Assembly: GCA_036275365.1 (NCBI GenBank)
Contig: DASUDX010000098.1
Location: 1 to 16,663, forward strand
Direction of reading: 5' to 3'
Length of the DNA stretch: 16,663 nt
Source of the DNA: DASUDX01 sp036275365
Lineage (GTDB): Bacteria; Pseudomonadota; Gammaproteobacteria; Nevskiales; Nevskiaceae
How positions within the stretch are numbered: the first letter of the stretch is position 1; each line of letters starts with the position of its first letter. Positions 7,411 to 12,278 of the stretch are shown in pieces. The notes under the pieces are model-generated. The model saw only the letters and a list, made by a program, of their open reading frames with translations, was not told where the DNA came from and ran no database searches. The position numbers and the translations under genes are program-made.

Positions 7411-7474
7411 ACCGGGGCGGCCGAGCCCTTTGCGCGTGGCCCTCAGACGCGGCCAGACCGCACCAGCGATTCGG

Positions 7475-7503
7475 TTGAGAACGTCGATACTGGTACGTAC
7501 ACT
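7475..7503 (+). promoter_or_regulatory. Sigma70-like promoter of brnTA
   Basis: TTGAGA (7475-7480, 5 of 6 consensus) and TACACT (7498-7503, 4 of 6) are separated by exactly 17 nt. A start of transcription about 7 nt after the -10 box falls at or within a few nt of the ATG at 7510, which predicts a leaderless or nearly leaderless mRNA. Confidence 0.6.
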
Positions 7504-7510
7504 GTATGTA
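7494..7510. promoter_or_regulatory. Candidate BrnA operator overlapping the -10 box and start codon
   Basis: TACGTACACTGTATGTA is a 17-bp inverted repeat: two 8-bp arms around a central C, with one mismatched pair. The sub-sequence GTACGTAC (7493-7500) is itself a perfect palindrome. The repeat covers the -10 box and ends on the A of the brnT ATG, an ideal place for autorepression. BrnA antitoxins are known to repress their own operons; that this is the site is inference. Confidence 0.5.
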
Positions 7511-7791
7511 TGGATGGTCTGCGCGTCGAATGGGACCCTCGCAAGGCAGCGGCTAATCTCCGCAAACATGGAGTCCGCTTCGAAGATGCGGCCACCGTGT
7601 TCTCGGACGAGAGGGCCAGGCTCATCGACGATCCCGACCATTCCGAGCAGGAGGAGCGATTTCTGCTTCTCGGATTGAGCAGCCGTCTTCGTCTGCTGGT
7701 GGTGGCCCATTGCTACCGTGCCGAGGGCGCGGTGATACGGATCATCTCGGCGCGAAAGGCCACGGCGGCGGAGGCCGAACAGTATCCATAG
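7510..7791 (+). CDS. brnT: BrnT-family toxin (ribonuclease)
   Basis: 93 residues from ATG 7510. The family signature is plain: VEWDPRKAAANLRKHGVRFEDAATVF at residues 6-31, a central strand pair (RFLLLGLSSRLRLLVVAHCYR) and the C-terminal RIISARKATAAEAEQY. BrnT (DUF497) toxins have a RelE-like fold, cleave RNA and block translation until bound by BrnA. The antitoxin gene follows after 7 nt, the toxin-first order normal for brnTA. Base composition is about 61 percent GC by hand count, lower than the flanking genes, which suggests acquisition by transfer. No Shine-Dalgarno precedes the ATG; the promoter position predicts leaderless translation. The toxin appears intact. Confidence 0.92.
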   Translation: MDGLRVEWDPRKAAANLRKHGVRFEDAATVFSDERARLIDDPDHSEQEERFLLLGLSSRLRLLVVAHCYRAEGAVIRIISARKATAAEAEQYP

Positions 7792-7798
7792 GGGCCCT

Positions 7799-8008
7799 AT
7801 GCGTAAGCAATATGACTTCAGCGCCTCCCGGCGTAATCCCTACGCAGCGGAGCTCAAGCGCCCGGTGACGATTCGACTCGATCAGCAGTCCATCGATTAC
7901 TTCAAATCGATGTCGGAGCAGGCTGGGATTCCGTATCAAAGCCTCATCAACCTCTACCTCAAGGACTGTGTCGCCTCCGGCAAAAAGCTGGACCTGTCCT
8001 GGAAATAG
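7799..8008 (+). CDS. brnA: BrnA-family antitoxin
   Basis: 69 residues, ATG at 7799 with AGGGG at 7790-7794 that overlaps the brnT stop codon. KRPVTIRLDQQSIDYFKSMSEQAGIPYQSLINLYLKDCV (residues 20-58) is the ribbon-helix-helix DNA-binding domain of BrnA. The unstructured N-terminal 19 residues (RKQYDFSASRRNPYAAEL) resemble the toxin-contacting or extended segment seen in this family. It should neutralise BrnT and repress the operon, probably at the inverted repeat at 7494-7510. GC content is about 55 percent by hand count, the lowest gene in the window and strong support for recent transfer. Its stop lies 8 nt from the stop of the convergent moxR gene, with no room for a terminator between them. 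Confidence 0.9.
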   Translation: MRKQYDFSASRRNPYAAELKRPVTIRLDQQSIDYFKSMSEQAGIPYQSLINLYLKDCVASGKKLDLSWK

Positions 8009-8016
8009 CAGCCATC

Positions 8017-8928
8017 TCAGGGAATCGCCACCTCACGCAGCAATTCCTCCGGGGTCGGCGCGCCGGCCTCGCGCTCGGTGGCCGGCATCAGACGGTGGCC
8101 TGCCACCGCCGGAAACACCGCCTGCACATCTTCCGGAATGACGGCGCTGCGGCCCTCGAGCAGGGCCAGTGCCTGGGCCGCCCGCTTCAGGGCCAGGCCG
8201 GCGCGGGGCGAAAGCCCCTGCCGCAGCCCCGGATGCTCGCGGGTGGCCTGCACCAGGGCCAGCACATAATCGAGCAGGGCCGGCGCGGTCACCACCTGCT
8301 GGGCCTGCTGCTGCAGGCCGATCAGGATGGCTGGCTCCAGGCTCGGGCGTACCTCGCGCAGGAGATCGCGCCGCTCGCGTTCCATCAGCAGGGTGCGCTC
8401 GGCCTCGCGCGCCGGATAGCCGAGCGACAGCCGCATCAGGAAGCGGTCGAGCTGGGACTCCGGCAGCGGAAACACGCCGATCTGGTGGCTGGGGTTCTGG
8501 GTGGCGATGACGAAGAACGGCTCGGGCAGCGGGCGGGTCTCGCCCTCGGCGGTGACCTGGCGCTCTTCCATCGCCTCCAGCAGGGCAGACTGGGTCTTGG
8601 GGCTGGCGCGGTTGACCTCGTCGGCCAGCACCAGCTGGGCGAAGATCGGCCCCGGGTGGAAGCGGAAGCGGCTGCTGGCCTGCTCGAAGATGGAGACGCC
8701 GAGGATGTCGGCCGGCAGCAGATCCGAGGTGAACTGCACGCGACGGAAGTCCATGCCCAGTACCCGCGCCAGCCCCAGCGCCAGGGTGGTCTTGCCGACC
8801 CCGGGCACATCCTCGATCAGCAGGTGGCCGCGGGCCAGCAGGCAGGCGAGCACCAGTTTGAGCTGGGGAGCCTTGCCGAGGACGATCTGATTCAGGCCGG
8901 CGAGCGCCGACGCGAGCTGGGGGTTCAT
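8017..8928 (-). CDS. MoxR-type AAA+ ATPase
   Basis: 303 residues, normal for MoxR. The Walker A loop is PGVGKTT (residues 42-48), Walker B is LVLADEVN (D103-E104), sensor 1 is IATQNP (N145), and LPESQLDRFLMRLSLGYP is the arginine-finger region. The C-terminal lid with GLSPRAGLALKRAAQALALLEGR and VIPEDVQAVFPAVAGHRL is complete, so the gene is not truncated. MoxR ATPases act as chaperones that mature or insert partner proteins, usually a DUF58/VWA protein encoded just downstream. Here the downstream side holds the convergent brnTA module, so no partner is encoded in line. It is divergent from the patatin gene across a 143-nt gap. Its exact client is unknown. Confidence 0.92.
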   Translation of the reverse strand: MNPQLASALAGLNQIVLGKAPQLKLVLACLLARGHLLIEDVPGVGKTTLALGLARVLGMDFRRVQFTSDLLPADILGVSIFEQASSRFRFHPGPIFAQLVLADEVNRASPKTQSALLEAMEERQVTAEGETRPLPEPFFVIATQNPSHQIGVFPLPESQLDRFLMRLSLGYPAREAERTLLMERERRDLLREVRPSLEPAILIGLQQQAQQVVTAPALLDYVLALVQATREHPGLRQGLSPRAGLALKRAAQALALLEGRSAVIPEDVQAVFPAVAGHRLMPATEREAGAPTPEELLREVAIP

Positions 8929-9004
8929 GCGGGGTCCGATGGCGCGACGGGCGCGCCCCGAGTGTAGCGAGCCTGCCGCTGGTCATGCGGGCCGAATCTC
9001 CCAT

Positions 9005-9035
9005 CCGCCCGCGTTGCCCGGAACGGCGCGGGCGG
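9005..9035. repeat. Perfect 9-bp inverted repeat between moxR and the patatin gene
   Basis: CCGCCCGCG (9005-9013) and CGCGGGCGG (9027-9035) are exact complements around a 13-nt loop. The stem lies 36 nt before the patatin ATG at 9072, in the divergent gap, so it cannot be a terminator for either neighbour. It could be a leader hairpin of the patatin mRNA or an operator. If translation began at the in-frame ATG 8985, it would instead be coding. Confidence 0.5.
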
Positions 9036-9049
9036 TCACCATGCGGCCT

Positions 9050-9063
9050 GATTCCCGATTCCG
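9050..9063 (+). repeat. Two GATTCCC heptamers in front of the patatin gene
   Basis: GATTCCC (9050-9056) and GATTCCG (9057-9063) are tandem copies of the heptamer that forms larger arrays around 15111-15265. They end 8 nt before ATG 9072. The following GACC is also found between the valS array and its start codon. Confidence 0.6.
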
Positions 9064-9071
9064 GACCGCTC

Positions 9072-10556
9072 ATGAACCGCAGCGAACGCGAGGCGCATTA
9101 CGCGCTGGAAAACGCCTCCGACTACCGGACCTGGCTGCAGGCCGCGCGCGAGCTGGACGCCGCCGAGGGCCTCGACGACTGGAAGCAGGAGGAGGCCAGC
9201 GAGGAATACGACTGGCGGCTGATCCGCTCCCGGCTGCGCCAGATCCGTCAGTACCGCGAGGAGGGCCTGACCGCCAAGCTGGTCTACCACCTGCGCCAGG
9301 GCCTGCACTGGAACCTCGGCAACTTCGGCAATCCGGATCTCTACACCCGCGCCCGCGTCGGCACCAAGCGGCTGATCGAGGACTATGTGGCCGAGGTCTG
9401 CGGCGCACTCAACCAGCTGGCCGATCAGGACAGCCCCGAGCTGCCGCATGCGGACAAGCTGAAGTTCTTCCACGATGTGGCGCTGTCCTACGGGCGTTCC
9501 TCGCTGATGCTTTCCGGCGGCGCCACGCTGGGGCTGTTTCATGTCGGCGTGGTCAAGGCCCTCTATCGGGAGGGCGTGCTGCCGGCGGTGATGAGCGGCT
9601 CCTCGGCCGGCTCGATCGTGGCGGCGGTGGTGGCCTCGCGCGGACAGGACGAGGTGGAGGACCTGCTCGATCCGGACAACGCCTACTACCATTTCTGGAA
9701 GGTGCTGCCCCTGCGCCAGATGCTCCGCGAGGGCGCGGTGATGGATCCGCGCCAGCTGCGCGAGGCGATTGCCCGCAACATTCCGGATGTGACCTTCGAG
9801 CAGGCCTACCAGCGTTCCGGGCGGATCGTGAACATCACCGTTTCACCGGCCGGCACCAACCAGCCGCCGCGCCTGCTCAACCATGTCACCTTCCCCTACC
9901 TCTACCTGCACGAGGCGGTGCTGGCGAGCTGCGCGGTGCCGGTGCTGTTCCCGCCGGTGATGCTGATGACCCGCGACGAGACCGGCCAGCGCGTGCCCTA
10001 CATGCCGCTGCTGCGCTGGAACGACGGCAGCCTGAAATCCGATCTGCCGATGCTGCGGCTGCGCCGCCTGCACAATGTCAACCACTTCATCGTCAGCCAG
10101 ACCAACCCGCATGTGCTGCCCTTCGTCTCCAAGCGCGAGCCGGGCCGGCGCGGACTGGTCAACTCGGCCCGCGACTACCTCGCCGGCACCGTGCGCACCC
10201 AGGCGCGGGACCTGATCAACCTCGCCCGTGCCAATGCGCCGCGCATGGTCGGCGCGCCGCTGGACACCGCCAGCAGCATTCTCGACCAGGACTACCGCGG
10301 CAACATCAACATCTTCCCCGAGGTCAGCCTGTGGCGGTATGTCAATGTCACCAGCAACCCGCGGCCGCAGACGGTGCGCCGCTTCATGTTTGAAGGGGAG
10401 CGCGCCGCCTGGGCGCGCATCGAGATGATCCGCACCCAGACCGCGATCAGCCAGACCCTCGATCAGTGCCTGGCGCGGGTGGAGGCGGCGCCCGCGCAGC
10501 CACTGCCGCAGCCGCGCAAGCCGGGGCTGCGGGTGGTGCGCCAGAACGGTCGCTGA
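9072..10556 (+). CDS. DUF3336-patatin lipase (triacylglycerol-lipase/phospholipase-like)
   Basis: 494 residues from ATG 9072; an in-frame ATG at 8985 would add 29 residues read through a hairpin and repeats and is disfavoured, though neither start has a clear Shine-Dalgarno. Residues about 5-140 form the DUF3336 domain (REAHYALENASDYRTWLQAARELDAAEG, DWRLIRSRLRQIRQYRE, LRQGLHWNLGNFGNPDLY). The patatin domain follows with the oxyanion loop LSGGATLGLFHVG (about 148-160), the GxSxG nucleophile GSSAG (S178) and the catalytic Asp in NDGSLKSD (D318), giving a Ser-Asp dyad. Known relatives are the yeast Tgl3-5 and plant SDP1 lipases; bacterial homologues are widespread. It probably hydrolyses acylglycerols or phospholipids, perhaps as a membrane-associated cytoplasmic enzyme, since no signal peptide is seen. 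It is convergent with the MBL gene (34-nt gap). Confidence 0.92.
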   Translation: MNRSEREAHYALENASDYRTWLQAARELDAAEGLDDWKQEEASEEYDWRLIRSRLRQIRQYREEGLTAKLVYHLRQGLHWNLGNFGNPDLYTRARVGTKRLIEDYVAEVCGALNQLADQDSPELPHADKLKFFHDVALSYGRSSLMLSGGATLGLFHVGVVKALYREGVLPAVMSGSSAGSIVAAVVASRGQDEVEDLLDPDNAYYHFWKVLPLRQMLREGAVMDPRQLREAIARNIPDVTFEQAYQRSGRIVNITVSPAGTNQPPRLLNHVTFPYLYLHEAVLASCAVPVLFPPVMLMTRDETGQRVPYMPLLRWNDGSLKSDLPMLRLRRLHNVNHFIVSQTNPHVLPFVSKREPGRRGLVNSARDYLAGTVRTQARDLINLARANAPRMVGAPLDTASSILDQDYRGNINIFPEVSLWRYVNVTSNPRPQTVRRFMFEGERAAWARIEMIRTQTAISQTLDQCLARVEAAPAQPLPQPRKPGLRVVRQNGR

Positions 10557-10590
10557 GGAGCGGGCGGGCCAGCGCGGCGGCGGCGGGCCG

Positions 10591-11841
10591 CTAGCCCCCG
10601 GCGCAGGAGGAGCCGGGCGTGGGCGCGATCCAGCGCGGATCGGCCAGATGGAAGCTGCGCACCCGCAGGTAGTCCTCCGGGTCCTTCAGATAATCCAGCT
10701 CCGGGGCGAAGGGCAGGCTGGCCACCTCGGCCCGCCACTGCGCCTCATAGGCCTCGTCCCCGGGCCCGACGATCGGCGCCCAGGCGTCGTGATGGTTGGG
10801 CAGCGAGACCTTGGGCCGCGCGTGGCGCAGATAGAGGCTGACATCGCGCAGCCCGCTGGTGACCGCGCCGAAGCCGACGATGGTGCCGAGCTGCACATCC
10901 ACGCAGCCCGGGAAGGCATCCAGCGCGCACTGGATCGCCTCGGCGAACGGCTTGCCGCTGGCGATCGGACCGGCCGAGTCATGCCAGAGCAGGGTGAAGT
11001 CGCCGGCCTTGAAGTGGTAGGCCCAGGTGCCGCCCTCCGGGCTGTTGCCGGACTCGTCATCGAGCGACTCGGCGAACCACTGCACCTCCTGCGGATCGGT
11101 GTTGAGAAACAGCAGGTAGGTGAGCAGATCGGGCACGAAGATCAGCGGCAGGCCGCCGGCGGTGAGATCGGCAGGGTCGGCATTGGAATGGGTGTGGCGC
11201 AGCACGGTGACCGGCTCCACATCCTCCCAGAGCTGGATCTGCTGCAGGGTGCCGGGCGCCGGCGTCTCCGCATTGCCCAGCAGCAGGCAGGGGAAGGCGT
11301 TCTCGAGACCATCGCGTGCGGCCTGTTCGCGGGCGGTGGCGCAGGTGGCCTCGCCGCCCACCACCACCGCACCGCTGCGGCCGGCGACATAGCCCACATC
11401 GCCGGCGTGATCGAAATGCCCATGGCCGATCAGGATCGCCTCGGGCTTGAGCGCTGCCAGCTCCTCGCGCCCCAGCGGCAGGTAGTCCGCGTGCAGACCG
11501 ACGATCTCCCAGGCATCGAGCAGGAACAGATGCCCGCGCAGGGTCATGATGAAACTCGCCACGCCCACCCACCAGACCTTCACCTGTTCGGGATCGGTCG
11601 CTCCGGGACCGAGCAGACGATCGCGCAGGGCCTGGGTCTCGGCGTCGAGGGTCAGCCGGGCGGCGGCCGGCAGCGGGGTCCAGTCCGGCGTGTAGGGCGC
11701 GATGTAATCGGCCGCACAGCTCGGCAAGGGGCCGCCGAGGCTGGCCGCCGGGGGTGCTGACTGCCCGCAGCCAGCCAGCAGCCCGCTGGCCAGCAGCAGC
11801 GGCCGGAGAACCGGGGCGAGGCGGGGCGGACGGTCTCTCAC
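10591..11841 (-). CDS. Metallo-beta-lactamase-fold lipoprotein
   Basis: 416 residues, GTG start at 11841 (revcomp CAC). The signal peptide ends in the lipobox LLAGC (C25), so a lipid-anchored periplasmic or outer-membrane protein is predicted. MBL-fold metal motifs are present: HGHFDH (H140, H142, D144, H145), a further His pair in HTHSN (H216, H218) and PNHHD (H350, H351, D352) near the C-terminus. The spacing is closer to UlaG-like hydrolases than to true beta-lactamases, and a role in antibiotic resistance should not be assumed. Several Cys outside the lipobox (positions 42, 167 and 185 among them) could form disulfides in the periplasm. The substrate is unknown. It starts 5 nt after the fxsA stop, so it is probably the last gene of the holC-valS-fxsA operon. 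Confidence 0.88.
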   Translation of the reverse strand: MRDRPPRLAPVLRPLLLASGLLAGCGQSAPPAASLGGPLPSCAADYIAPYTPDWTPLPAAARLTLDAETQALRDRLLGPGATDPEQVKVWWVGVASFIMTLRGHLFLLDAWEIVGLHADYLPLGREELAALKPEAILIGHGHFDHAGDVGYVAGRSGAVVVGGEATCATAREQAARDGLENAFPCLLLGNAETPAPGTLQQIQLWEDVEPVTVLRHTHSNADPADLTAGGLPLIFVPDLLTYLLFLNTDPQEVQWFAESLDDESGNSPEGGTWAYHFKAGDFTLLWHDSAGPIASGKPFAEAIQCALDAFPGCVDVQLGTIVGFGAVTSGLRDVSLYLRHARPKVSLPNHHDAWAPIVGPGDEAYEAQWRAEVASLPFAPELDYLKDPEDYLRVRSFHLADPRWIAPTPGSSCAGG

Positions 11842-11846
11842 CGGAC

Positions 11847-12278
11847 TCAGGGCCGATCGCCGGGCAGGCGGCGGGTCGGCGGTTCGCGGAACTCGCCCTC
11901 CAGCACCACCGGCTGCTTGAGATCCGGGCGCGCCCGGGCGATCCCGTCGGCCATCCGTCGCGCCAGGCCGCTGCGGCTGCCGGCGAGCCAGAGCGCCAGA
12001 CCGATGGCATCGCCAATCACCCCGGGCAGCACCAGCAGGAGGCCGGCGATGATCACGATCAGGCCTTCCAGCAAGGCCAGCGCCGGCACCTCGCCGCGCG
12101 CGGCTGCGTGCTGGATCTCGCGCAGGGTCAGCAGGCCCTGGCGCTTGACCACCCAGCCGCCGAGGAAGCCGGTGCCGAGCATCCAGGCCAGCATGACCGG
12201 CGCACCGAAGCGGCTGCCCAGGCGCATCAGCGCCCAGGTTTCCAGACCGATGAAGACGGCGAGGACGATGAAGCCCAT
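11847..12278 (-). CDS. fxsA: FxsA-family membrane protein
   Basis: 143 residues. The ATG (12278-12276) shares one base with the valS stop codon (TGATG), so the start is fixed by translational coupling. The FxsA pattern is clear: an N-terminal helix (GFIVLAVFIGLETWALMRLG), a second helix around GAPVMLAWMLGTGFLGGWVVKRQG, the amphipathic segment LLTLREIQHAAARGEVP, and a C-terminal hydrophobic pair LLEGLIVIIAGLLLVLPGVIGDAIGLALWL before a charged tail. In E. coli, FxsA overproduction relieves F exclusion of phage T7; its normal role is not settled. The open frame continues upstream inside valS to 12737, but that part is antiparallel-frame noise within the valS coding sequence. Confidence 0.9.
   Translation of the reverse strand: MGFIVLAVFIGLETWALMRLGSRFGAPVMLAWMLGTGFLGGWVVKRQGLLTLREIQHAAARGEVPALALLEGLIVIIAGLLLVLPGVIGDAIGLALWLAGSRSGLARRMADGIARARPDLKQPVVLEGEFREPPTRRLPGDRP

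Noticed and set aside
7437..7455. TGGCC/GGCCA stem upstream of brnT as a terminator for the exported-protein gene
   Set aside because: Five-bp stem with a 9-nt loop and no T-run; too weak to call.
8961..8966. TACACT on the minus strand as a moxR -10 box
   Set aside because: The position is plausible, but no -35 box lies at 16-18 nt; the nearest, ATGACC, is only 14 nt away.
8985..9071. Longer start for the patatin gene at ATG 8985
   Set aside because: The extra residues would be read from a hairpin and heptamer repeats, and the DUF3336 domain begins right after ATG 9072. Not fully excluded.
8927..10393. 488-codon plus-strand frame overlapping the patatin gene
   Set aside because: It is the shifted frame of a gene with intact catalytic motifs; the product is Arg/Ala/Pro-rich with no recognisable domain.
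10574..10591. GCGGC/GCCGC stem between the convergent patatin and MBL genes as a terminator
   Set aside because: Only 5 bp, no T-run on either strand, and such stems are frequent by chance in this GC-rich DNA.
10591..11841. Beta-lactamase (antibiotic resistance) function for the MBL-fold lipoprotein
   Set aside because: Metal motifs and spacing fit UlaG-like hydrolases better, and the fold alone does not show beta-lactam hydrolysis.
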